From Nitrospira sp. (GTDB lineage Bacteria; Nitrospirota; Nitrospiria; Nitrospirales; Nitrospiraceae): a stretch of 5,945 nucleotides of DNA. Below the pieces are notes generated by a model. That model ran no database searches and was not told where the DNA came from. It saw only the letters and a list, made by a program, of their open reading frames with translations. Positions 1-4,876 of this stretch are shown one piece after another. Location: the NCBI GenBank assembly GCA_025360665.1, contig JANYBU010000388.1, positions 1 to 5,945 of the forward strand. Direction: 5' to 3'. The translations under genes and the position numbers were made by a program. Each line of letters begins with the position of its first letter. Position 1 is the first letter of the stretch.

Positions 1-1
1 C

Positions 2-361
2 ACTTGGGCTTTGAACACCGCTGAGTGCGTCCGTCTCGTTCTTTTGGCCATTGTCTGCTCCCTTTCATCGCCCAGTAGGGCCATCAACGGGAGCAGATCC
101 TCCACCTATCGGCGTGTTCAAATTTCCAGGGCCACTTCTGAAGTGTGGACTGAAACGCCTCCTTCCGGAGCTGTATCCTTGGCGTGGGGCGCAGTCCAAG
201 ATCCGACGGTTTCTGCCTATGATGTCCATTACGGGAAGCAGCCATCAGGGGGTCAGCCCGGTGACTGTAACTATTTGGACTCGATCCAGGTGCCCGCTCC
301 GTCTCAGCGCTAAGCCACTCTCTGAATACGAGGGGTGCCACAAATAAGCACTCCCTTCATT
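2..361 (+). pseudogene. Decayed secreted fibronectin-III-like protein, 5' end possibly outside window
   Basis: The frame starting at position 2 is open from the left edge and stops at 311-313. It begins with a signal-peptide-like stretch (RLVLLAIVCSLSSPSRA, about 35-85). The region at about 158-310 then reads like the first half of a fibronectin type III domain: AVSLAWGAVQDPTVSAYDVHYG followed by a C-x-Y segment. A complete domain would continue with a 'tYyFaVsayn...sNEV' half, but the frame ends after PAPSQR. In the frame starting at 313 the peptide SHSLNTRGATNKHS resembles the end of such a domain, as if the middle was deleted with a frame change. The linker between signal peptide and domain is also poor. 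The start is uncertain: TTG at 11 is possible, but the frame extends past the window edge. I infer a pseudogene. A short genuine secreted peptide is the alternative. Confidence 0.45.
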
Positions 362-718
362 TTTTCTTGTTACTCGGCACTCTATTCAAACGCGGCATTG
401 ATCAGGTTGGTCTGAGTTCTAGCATGGTGTATTTTTTGTAGCGGCTCACTCATCGCCTGCTGTGGCTACCTCCTCCAACATAGCAAGGCGCCTCAGCCAT
501 CTATTGCGGGTAGGTCTACCGCAGATGCGTATGTATCCAACACTCCGGACACGATGTGTGGATGAGGGAGCTGGGGTATCCTATTTTTCAGGATCAGCCT
601 GGTCCAATTCTTCGTCGTGCAGCAAACGACGACTGCTGTCTTGTGGGAGCATTGAGTGAGGGGAGAGGGTAGAAGAAGACCAAATAGCGTATGGCCGATG
701 GCAAGAGCGCAAGGGGAC
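362..718. other. Intergenic stretch, no gene recognised
   Basis: Short open frames occur on both strands (for example 462-659 +), but none has a Shine-Dalgarno site, recognisable motifs or a protein-like composition. The run of T at 360-366 and again at 430-438 could be part of a termination region for the remnant upstream. I see no strong stem in front of either run. Confidence 0.5.
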
Positions 719-885
719 TGGCTGGTTGTTCTTGTTTGTTTAGTTGTTCTAGTTTATTCTCCTTCGCCAAATACCCCGCAGCTTGCTGCGGGGAGCTTCC
801 TTTTGCTCCGTGAACAAGACAAACCAAATAAACCAAACCAAAGAAGCCAGATGAACCAGATCCCCGCCATGCGCCGCGACATGGT
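719..885. repeat. Dispersed 9-bp-phased palindrome, copy A
   Basis: The right half is a series of 9-bp units beginning CCA or CAA: CAAGACAAA (815), CCAAATAAA (824), CCAAAGAAG (838), CCAGATGAA (847) and CCAGATCCC (856). Only a 5-base slip after 832 interrupts them. The left half shows the complementary pattern in the same 9-bp phase: CTGGTTGTT (722), CTTGTTTGT (731), TTAGTTGTT (740), CTAGTTTAT (749). The whole therefore forms a long imperfect inverted repeat. The tail at 847-885 is identical at 37 of 39 positions to 2169-2207 in copy B, and it ends in a small hairpin (CCATG at 867-871, CATGG at 880-884). Unlike copies B and C, this copy carries about 50 bp of unrelated sequence between the arms, including the hairpin at 774-793. 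Frames through it give low-complexity hydrophobic peptides and are probably not genes. Confidence 0.75.
774..793. repeat. Perfect GC-rich hairpin nested in palindrome A
   Basis: CCCCGCAGC at 774-782 is followed by TT and then its exact reverse complement GCTGCGGGG (785-793). The realistic stem is 8 bp with a CTTG tetraloop. From memory, near-identical REP-like hairpins translating as 'TPQLAAG' or 'PRSLLRG' occur in many environmental genomes. I could not check this. No T-tract follows on either strand, so it is not a classical intrinsic terminator. Confidence 0.7.
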
Positions 886-1180
886 TTCACTATTTCCCCT
901 GCGGCGCGCATCAGTCAATGCGCATGCCTGATCCCAAATCATTTTTTAGATTGCAGGGTGCAGCAGGGACGTACCGGCACAGTTGATCCGCTGATGCTCG
1001 TCCGCAGCGATCAGGATGAGCGTGTGCGTGCGCGGGCACTGCAATAAGCCGAGTAGGATTGGGCGCAGGCGGCAGAGAAATAGAAAGGGAACGCAAGAGA
1101 CAAGAGGGGACACGCTCCTCGCCTGCGTAGCACAAGCCAGGGGCCATGGCGTGTGCAGTTAGTGCATCAACCATCAACAC
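886..1180. other. Intergenic stretch upstream of the DUF1566 gene
   Basis: No gene is supported. One + frame stays open to the TAA at 1045-1047 and ends in a plausible-looking charged tail (LVRSDQDERVRARALQ, about 997-1044). Upstream, however, it runs through palindrome A and has no start with a ribosome site. No clear -35/-10 pair for the downstream gene could be picked out by eye. Confidence 0.4.
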
Positions 1181-1189
1181 AAGGAGGGG
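1181..1189 (+). promoter_or_regulatory. Strong Shine-Dalgarno site that sets the DUF1566 start
   Basis: AAGGAGGGG lies with its GGAGG core 6 nt before the ATG at 1194. The in-frame ATG at 1146 has no such site, so the start is placed at 1194. Confidence 0.85.
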
Positions 1190-1193
1190 CCGT

Positions 1194-1745
1194 ATGGGCT
1201 GGAGCAGAACCAAATGGATCCGTGGCATGGGAGCGGTCGTGTTGGTCGGCGGGTTCATAATCACGGCGGGGGGCCTCGGCGTAACATCCGCCGCGCCGCC
1301 GGCGAGCAGCCTGGACAATCACACGCTGCGGTGGGACACCCTCAATCCGTCAGCGTCGCGCTTTGTCACGGCCTTCACCGGCGCGGTGCTGGACAAGAAT
1401 ACCGGGCTCGTCTGGGAGCAGGCGCCGGATGCCGCTAAACGCACGTGGGTCACAGCAACCGGGTATTGTATCAATAGGACGGTCGGGGCCACGGTGGGCT
1501 GGCGGCTGCCCTCGGTGGTGGAGTTAAAGAGCTTGCAGGATCCTTCGTTGCCGGGGCCCCATGTACCAGCCAGCGTCTTTACCGGAGTCCAGTCGGCCGA
1601 CTATTGGTCGGCGTCGTCGGGCGCAGGCAATCCGGCCACCGCGTGGGTCGTGAGCTTCGTCGATGGCTTCGCGGTCACCAACGGTAAGACCGACACCATC
1701 CGTGCCTGGTGCGTGCGCGGTCCGATGCAAGAGTCTGCGTATTGA
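1194..1745 (+). CDS. Secreted DUF1566 (Lcl C-terminal domain) protein
   Basis: This is a protein of 183 residues. Residues 1-33 form a signal peptide: basic n-region (RTKWIR), hydrophobic core about 12-30, likely cleavage after TSA near 33-34. The rest matches the Lcl C-terminal/DUF1566 pattern: F-x-x-x-x-x-G-x-V-x-D-x-x-T-G-L-V-W (about 58-74), an aromatic W-x-x-A block with CINR (85-95), GWRLPSVVEL (102-111), YWSASS (137-142), a W-V-V-S-F-x-x-G strand (151-158) and AWCVRG close to the end (171-176). Cys92 and Cys173 could form a disulfide in the exported protein. The family is common among surface or periplasmic proteins of environmental bacteria, often as a single domain. The biochemical role is not established. 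It stands alone on the + strand: palindrome A lies upstream and a strong hairpin follows 31 bp after the stop. Confidence 0.88.
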   Translation: MGWSRTKWIRGMGAVVLVGGFIITAGGLGVTSAAPPASSLDNHTLRWDTLNPSASRFVTAFTGAVLDKNTGLVWEQAPDAAKRTWVTATGYCINRTVGATVGWRLPSVVELKSLQDPSLPGPHVPASVFTGVQSADYWSASSGAGNPATAWVVSFVDGFAVTNGKTDTIRAWCVRGPMQESAY

Positions 1746-1776
1746 GGCTTCGGTGATTTGAGTGATGTGATCATGT

Positions 1777-1810
1777 GGGGGAGCAGGGGGCATACGCCCC
1801 CTGCTCTCTC
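1777..1810 (+). terminator. Long hairpin after the DUF1566 gene (terminator-like, no T-tract)
   Basis: A perfect 11-bp stem, GAGCAGGGGGC (1781-1791) with GCCCCCTGCTC (1796-1806), closes an ATAC loop. Four more pairs including two G-U (1777-1780 with 1807-1810) extend it to 15 bp. It begins 31 bp past the DUF1566 stop codon. The next bases are TCTCGACC rather than a U-run, so it may act with a factor or protect the 3' end. Its right arm touches the start of homology to the dead PilZ copy. Confidence 0.6.
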
Positions 1811-2029
1811 GACCATCGCATCATCGTGTGAGGCATCTGGATACATGGCTTATGTAGGAGTGTGACGGCGCGCGCGAGAGTTTTTCCTGGTCGCATGGGC
1901 AAATTACCAGAGAGTCGACAGTCGGCACATGAAAGCTTTCAGACAGTGCCTTGGCCTTGGAACGGACCCACGTTGTAGAAGACGGAGCATGGCGCCCGGA
2001 GCGGCGGTCGTCACGATTCGATACCGAGA
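1806..2029 (-). pseudogene. Degenerate PilZ-domain gene copy
   Basis: The + strand from 1806 to about 2034 aligns with 5472-5700 with only two single-base offsets. Read on the - strand, the conceptual product contains CSVFYNVGPFQGQGTV, a TGA stop, then KLSCADCRLSGNLPMRPG and later MRWSREQ. These match CSVSYNAGPFQGQGTL(W), SCTG-PLSGDLPMRPG and VRWSRGQ of the copy at 5365-5696. The stop replaces a Trp codon (TGG to TGA), the ATG position reads ATC at 2027-2029, a further frame change lies between about 1989 and 2001, and the PilZ N-x-S-x-x-G motif has become K-x-S-x-x-D. Homology ends where the hairpin at 1777-1810 begins, so the C-terminal third is missing. Flanking sequence at 2030-2054 also resembles 4790-4812, the leader of the third copy. 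The product is clearly non-functional. Confidence 0.85.
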
Positions 2030-2071
2030 TGGAGGCCTAGCAGGGAAGCGTATTGGGTCTCGGAGCCTTGC

Positions 2072-2207
2072 GTGAGGGACAGGGGATTCAGAGGCGGTCT
2101 ATTTGGTGCGTGGATCTGTCTGGTCTCTCGCGTTCGTCGAACTACACAAACAAGATAGACCAGAAAGACCAGATGAACCAGATCCCCGCTATGTGCCGCG
2201 ACATGGT
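2072..2207. repeat. Dispersed 9-bp-phased palindrome, copy B
   Basis: The left part (GATTCAGAGGC at 2085-2095, then TGGTGCG and a TCTGTCTGGTCT block ending at 2126) matches copy C almost base for base. The right part shows 9-bp units CCAGAAAGA (2160), CCAGATGAA (2169) and CCAGATCCC (2178), then the tail shared with copy A up to 2207. TCTGGTCT at 2119-2126 pairs with AGACCAGA at 2157-2164, and GTTC/GAAC near 2132-2142 may close the loop. It lies between the dead PilZ copy and the DUF2630 gene. Confidence 0.8.
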
Positions 2208-2332
2208 ACCGGGCACATTCTCTTTCTTCTGGCAATCTACGCCGGGGTCATCATGTTAGTCAGAGCATCGGTTGACCGCAGTTTCGGGTGGGCGTAACAT
2301 CAAAACATGACCGTTCCGATCACATCCGCGTG

Positions 2333-2340
2333 GGAGGAGG
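2333..2340 (+). promoter_or_regulatory. Shine-Dalgarno site that decides the DUF2630 start
   Basis: GGAGGAGG ends 5 nt before the GTG at 2346. The alternative ATG at 2307 has no ribosome site and would add 13 residues that the family normally lacks. Confidence 0.85.
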
Positions 2341-2345
2341 CTCTC

Positions 2346-2591
2346 GTGGAAAATCAAGTCGAAGATCAGCCAGTCCTCAATCATATTCAGCACCTTGTCG
2401 CAGAGGAACACCGTTTGCACGAGCAAAGGGCACACCCCAAAGCCGATCGTAAACGGCTTGCGAAAGTCCAGGTCGAACTGGATCAGTGTTGGGACCTCTT
2501 GCGCCAGCGACGTGCCCTTCGCGACGTTGGGCTTGATCCGGACGAAGCACAAGTTCGCCCGCCGCAGATCGTCGAGAATTATGAGGAGTAG
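2346..2591 (+). CDS. DUF2630 family small protein
   Basis: From the GTG start this is an 81-residue protein, about the family's usual length. Landmarks recalled for DUF2630 are all present: L-N-H-I-x-x-L-V-x-E-E-H-R-L near the N-terminus (11-24), a charged helical middle (30-45), the signature L-D-Q-C-W-D-L-L-R-Q-R-R-A (45-57), and G-L-D-P-D-E-A-Q-V-R-P with V-E-N-Y at the end (62-79). It is predicted to be a soluble, mostly helical protein without signal or membrane segments. The function of the family is unknown. It has no same-strand neighbour nearby, so it is probably monocistronic. Confidence 0.9.
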   Translation: MENQVEDQPVLNHIQHLVAEEHRLHEQRAHPKADRKRLAKVQVELDQCWDLLRQRRALRDVGLDPDEAQVRPPQIVENYEE

Positions 2592-2720
2592 GGATTCGTC
2601 GTCAGCGAGCGGACGATAGCCGGCGCGTGCCGCTCCTCACATGCGATTGGCTCACCAGAGTGGCAGGCCCAGATCGCATCGGTGTCCGATATCTTGGCCA
2701 CCGTGCGCCCACGCGGGTCG
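2592..2720 (+). pseudogene. Possible C-terminal remnant of a REP-type (Y1) transposase
   Basis: The frame immediately after the DUF2630 stop reads SSHAIGSPEWQAQIAS (about 2631-2678) and then TVRPRG (2700-2717). This resembles the C-terminal tail of REP-associated tyrosine transposases ('tGRPlGs..w...ia..LgR.l.PrGRPr'). No catalytic HUH or Tyr region is visible, the frame continues as nonspecific sequence to 2894, and no start with a ribosome site exists. The resemblance is short and may be chance. Confidence 0.2.
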
Positions 2721-2840
2721 TCACGTCTACGTTCTGAACAAGCCCGAACAGTTGCGTGGGCCATTGAGCCCGCATCGCAAGGATGGGACACAGAATTGGG
2801 AGGCCGGGATCTCTGGTCCGTCAGTTGTGGCCTGCGTGCT
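2721..2840. other. Intergenic, nothing recognised
   Basis: Several overlapping short open frames occur on the + strand, without ribosome sites or motifs. The stretch lies between the DUF2630 gene and the convergent glycosyltransferase. Confidence 0.4.
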
Positions 2841-2871
2841 GGACAGTCAAGACAGTTGCTGTCCCATTTTT
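2841..2871 (+). terminator. Candidate intrinsic terminator on + strand
   Basis: GGACAG (2841-2846) pairs with CTGTCC (2859-2864), or alternatively GACAG (2851-2855) with CTGTC (2859-2863) and a TTG loop. CA and then a run of five T follow (2867-2871). It could end + strand transcripts arriving from the DUF2630 gene some 250 bp upstream, before they invade the convergent glycosyltransferase. Confidence 0.4.
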
Positions 2872-2872
2872 G

Positions 2873-2904
2873 TTATCCCTGGATAAGGCGTTGATTCAAC
2901 GCCT
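2873..2904 (-). terminator. Two adjoining palindromes at the glycosyltransferase 3' end
   Basis: AGGCGTT (2886-2892) pairs with AACGCCT (2898-2904). This stem overlaps the TGA of the glycosyltransferase (2896-2898). Directly beyond it TTATCC (2873-2878) pairs with GGATAA (2881-2886). On the - strand a run of five A follows rather than T, so termination by a canonical U-tract is not supported. Confidence 0.35.
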
Positions 2905-3621
2905 CCCATCATACCAAATCGATAACTGCTTCTTGTCTTGCAATGTCCGACGTGGATGGAGAATGACTCGCAGGATCTGACCGGCAATCTCTCTCCCGGA
3001 GTAGAGTGTCACCTTGCGCGATGACGTCTCCAGCGGATGCTGTGTCAAGATCCTGAATTGAAGGCCGCGTTGTCGCCCCCACTGCTTGAGATGCTCACTT
3101 AAGCTTATTTCGTCAGCAGCGTAGAGTTCCTGGTTGAAACCACCGACATCACGAAACGCATCGCTACGACACACGACCAGCGCACCCGGCGCCCAGCGAA
3201 ACAGAATCGACATGCCCGTCCACAGTTGCAATGCCCAGTTCGCCCACCATGGCAATCCTTGCATGTGTAGTGTGCTGCCACAACCCACGCTCTTCCCGTC
3301 TTCAATCAACCGCAAGATATCAGCAAGCAATCCTGGATTTAACACACTGTCAGCATCCACAAACAGCAACCAATCTCCTGTCGCCTCAGCTGCGCCGGCA
3401 TTGCGTGCCCGCCCGATTTGATTGATGGGCTCAAAAACGACCTGCGCACCTGCTTGCCTTGCCAGATTGGCCGTGTTGTCGGTGGAATTATTGTCGACCA
3501 CAATAATTTCCGATGTAAAACCTGGCGTGGAATTTGCGGCGAGTGAAGCAGCAATGGACTGCAGACAGCGTGCAATCAGACGCGCTTCATTAAACGCTGG
3601 AATGACAATTGAGAGATGCAT
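2896..3621 (-). CDS. Family 2 glycosyltransferase (GT-A fold)
   Basis: This 241-residue enzyme is expected to transfer a sugar from a nucleotide-sugar donor in the cytoplasm. Residues 2-15 (HLSIVIPAFNEARL) are the classic first strand and loop. EIIVVDNNSTDNT (38-50) is the nucleotide-binding segment. IGRARNAGAAEATGDWLLFVDAD (69-91) leads to the D-x-D-type motif DAD at 89-91, which coordinates the metal and donor. GALVVCRSDAFRDVGGFNQ (146-164) and AADEISLSEHLK (168-179) form the acceptor-side half with the acidic ADE/E residues. No full membrane anchor is evident; the Trp-rich stretch at 125-144 may touch the membrane. The start matches the family's usual N-terminus, but no Shine-Dalgarno site precedes the ATG. 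The tautomerase gene upstream is 79 bp away on the same strand. Acceptor and pathway cannot be read from the context. Confidence 0.92.
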   Translation of the reverse strand: MHLSIVIPAFNEARLIARCLQSIAASLAANSTPGFTSEIIVVDNNSTDNTANLARQAGAQVVFEPINQIGRARNAGAAEATGDWLLFVDADSVLNPGLLADILRLIEDGKSVGCGSTLHMQGLPWWANWALQLWTGMSILFRWAPGALVVCRSDAFRDVGGFNQELYAADEISLSEHLKQWGRQRGLQFRILTQHPLETSSRKVTLYSGREIAGQILRVILHPRRTLQDKKQLSIWYDGRR

Positions 3622-3700
3622 AGACTAATACGTTCTGGTTTGTACCGTGCGCCGCGAAATGGGTTCGGGCACCTTTTCTCTGCTAGGTTGTCCTTGTTGG

Positions 3701-3904
3701 CTAACGGGCCTTCTTCTTTTTCCAGTCGTCCGTCAATAACCCCGAGAATCCCCAATCCTCATCCGCAATTTCTTGAATCACGACGTGAGTGTGCTCCGGC
3801 TTCTTTCTGAGTATGCGGACAAGCGAATCCGTCACCTCTCTCACGAGTTGAGCCTTCTGTGATCTCGTTGCGCCCTTGGTGGTCTGAATATTCACATACG
3901 GCAT
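3701..3904 (-). CDS. 4-oxalocrotonate tautomerase family protein
   Basis: This 67-residue protein starts M-P-Y-V-N-I. After removal of Met, Pro1 would be the catalytic base of the tautomerase superfamily, which catalyses keto-enol tautomerisation in small homo-oligomers. The middle helix (TRSQKAQLVREVTDSLVRIL, about 13-32) and the strand THVVIQEIADEDWGFSG (39-55) match the family well, including the W-G aromatic segment near the active site. The Lys-rich tail (DDWKKKKAR) extends slightly beyond the classic 62 residues. An AAGAGAAG stretch a few bases before the ATG gives only a weak ribosome site. No aromatic-degradation genes are nearby, so the physiological substrate is unknown. It may be co-transcribed with the glycosyltransferase 79 bp downstream. 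Confidence 0.9.
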   Translation of the reverse strand: MPYVNIQTTKGATRSQKAQLVREVTDSLVRILRKKPEHTHVVIQEIADEDWGFSGLLTDDWKKKKAR

Positions 3905-4067
3905 GATGGCTTCTCTTCGAGGGGTTGAGTCCGCAAAGGCTAGGAGAAAGGTTGCAGCGGCCTAGCCCTGCAGCAGAGCAAGGTGGTCTCACCAATCTTG
4001 CGCGGGCCAGTCTACTGTAAAGTCGGAGGCGTATCCATCACTCTGGAGACGATGGGGGGAGTGTGGT

Positions 4068-4190
4068 GTGAGGGGCGATTCAGAGGCAATCTATCTGGTG
4101 CGCGGGTCTGTCTGGTCTATCTCGTTCCTCGAACCAAACAAGCCAGACAGACCAGAAAAACCAGATGAACCAAATCCCCGCGCCGCAATC
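4068..4190. repeat. Dispersed 9-bp-phased palindrome, copy C
   Basis: This is the clearest copy. Five consecutive 9-bp units run without a slip: CCAAACAAG (4134), CCAGACAGA (4143), CCAGAAAAA (4152), CCAGATGAA (4161), CCAAATCCC (4170). The left arm folds onto them. GGTCTGTCTGG at 4105-4115 pairs perfectly with CCAGACAGACC at 4143-4153, and ATCTGGT at 4093-4099 pairs with ACCAGAT at 4160-4166. GTTC/GAAC near 4124-4134 can close the loop. The left flank GATTCAGAGGC (4077-4087) is shared with copy B. It sits upstream of the tautomerase gene and downstream of the adhesin-like gene, so it could affect either leader or 3' end. Confidence 0.8.
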
Positions 4191-4244
4191 CCCCACATGT
4201 TGGAGACAGTCGCTTCTTCGAGGGACATGCTGTCGCGTGTGGGG
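4191..4244 (-). repeat. Imperfect hairpin between palindrome C and the adhesin-like gene
   Basis: CCCCACA (4191-4197) pairs with TGTGGGG (4238-4244), and inside it GACAG (4205-4209) pairs with CTGTC (4230-4234). It lies 58 bp beyond the 3' end of the Adhesin_E-like gene. There is no U-run, so a role as terminator is only a possibility. Confidence 0.35.
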
Positions 4245-4301
4245 CGTTGGTTACTCATGGCGTGACCTTGTCTACGTCGAAGATTGCGTGCGGCTGGGCG
4301 A

Positions 4302-4787
4302 TTACTTCTTGCCGCAAGCAAGTTTCCACAGAGCGTGGTCAAGACTACCTGGTGAAACTGGTAGCCACTTGCCTTTGCCTGAGCTGCGATCAAGCAAAGT
4401 ACCACTTCCCATATTGCCCGAAAAGTACAGGACCGCATGCCCCTCAAAGCGCTGTTTGGTACAGTCATATTCCATGTGGGCCTTTGCCGACAAATATGAG
4501 ACACCCGCCTTGGTTTGTATTGTCTTGAAGTCGAACAGTACCCACATCTTCACCAGGTCCCCTTCGCGGCCCATGGTGGCTGGATCCGCATGTACAGTCG
4601 TTCCTGACTCGCTTTCACCAAGCGACATCCATTCCGCATGCGCAGGACTACTGCTCAGTGCCAGGAGCGTGATCAGTAACCAGAAACCCAACCAGGAGGC
4701 CCGAGGCAGCTTGAGGAATGGCCCTGCGTGGTAGGTCACAGGGCAACAGATAGGAACGCGGCAGAAGGGACGAATCGAGAAGGACAT
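4302..4787 (-). CDS. Adhesin_E-like secreted protein with a fused PilZ N-terminal fragment
   Basis: From the ATG at 4787 this is a 161-residue protein. Residues 1-24 (M-x-FSIRPF ... AGPF) are homologous to the start of the PilZ gene at 5365-5696, with 15 of 24 residues identical. They keep the R-x-x-x-R motif but lack everything after it. Homology ends abruptly at GPF. From residue 25 the sequence is a signal peptide: LKLPRASW, hydrophobic core 33-46, cleavage near AHA|EW at 51. The mature part resembles surface-adhesin protein E (Adhesin_E): an initial W, a V-x-A-D-P strand (65-69), V-K-M-W-V-L-F-D (79-86), an S-x-K-x-x-x-E-Y-D-C strand (100-109), W-L-P-V-S-P-G-S (141-148) and a final A-C (157-158). 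Cys109 and Cys158 probably pair after export. No Met or ribosome site lies between residue 24 and the signal core, so translation very likely uses the PilZ-derived start. A GAGG 5 nt before ATG 4787 may serve as ribosome site. An in-frame upstream ATG at 4898 would overlap the Sel1 gene and is unlikely. Confidence 0.8.
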   Translation of the reverse strand: MSFSIRPFCRVPICCPVTYHAGPFLKLPRASWLGFWLLITLLALSSSPAHAEWMSLGESESGTTVHADPATMGREGDLVKMWVLFDFKTIQTKAGVSYLSAKAHMEYDCTKQRFEGHAVLYFSGNMGSGTLLDRSSGKGKWLPVSPGSLDHALWKLACGKK

Positions 4788-4808
4788 GGGGGCCTCGCGG
4801 GGAGGCGT

Positions 4809-4838
4809 ATTGTAGGAGGGGGGACGATCAAACCGCAA
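4809..4838 (-). promoter_or_regulatory. Predicted sigma-70-type promoter for the adhesin-like gene
   Basis: On the - strand TTGCGG (plus 4833-4838) is followed after 18 nt by TACAAT (plus 4809-4814), about 22 bp before the ATG at 4787. The same pair is conserved in front of the PilZ gene (5705-5733). This argues that it came with the PilZ fragment. Confidence 0.5.
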
Positions 4839-4876
4839 GACGGGATGTATCGGAGCCGCGTGACTGAGCCAGGGAA

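Noticed and set aside
594..942. Several 60-105 residue frames across palindrome A on both strands
   Set aside because: They read through inverted, low-complexity repeat sequence and give hydrophobic repeats on one strand and Gln/Asn-rich peptides on the other. No start with a Shine-Dalgarno site.
901..1047. Open + frame ending LVRSDQDERVRARALQ
   Set aside because: The tail looks protein-like but no domain is recognisable and the upstream part runs through repeat A. Too little to call a gene.
1146..1193. Upstream ATG for the DUF1566 protein
   Set aside because: It would add 16 residues before a normal signal peptide. The strong AAGGAGGGG sits just before the ATG at 1194 instead.
4134..4178. 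9-bp tandem units as a CRISPR or coding minisatellite
   Set aside because: Units are contiguous, far too short for CRISPR repeats, have no spacers, and have a complementary arm on the left. They form part of a palindrome.
4091..4504. 137-residue - strand frame through palindrome C
   Set aside because: It overlaps the 3' part of the adhesin-like gene in another frame, and its C-terminus is the low-complexity SGFSGLSGLFG translation of the 9-bp repeat. There is no ribosome site.
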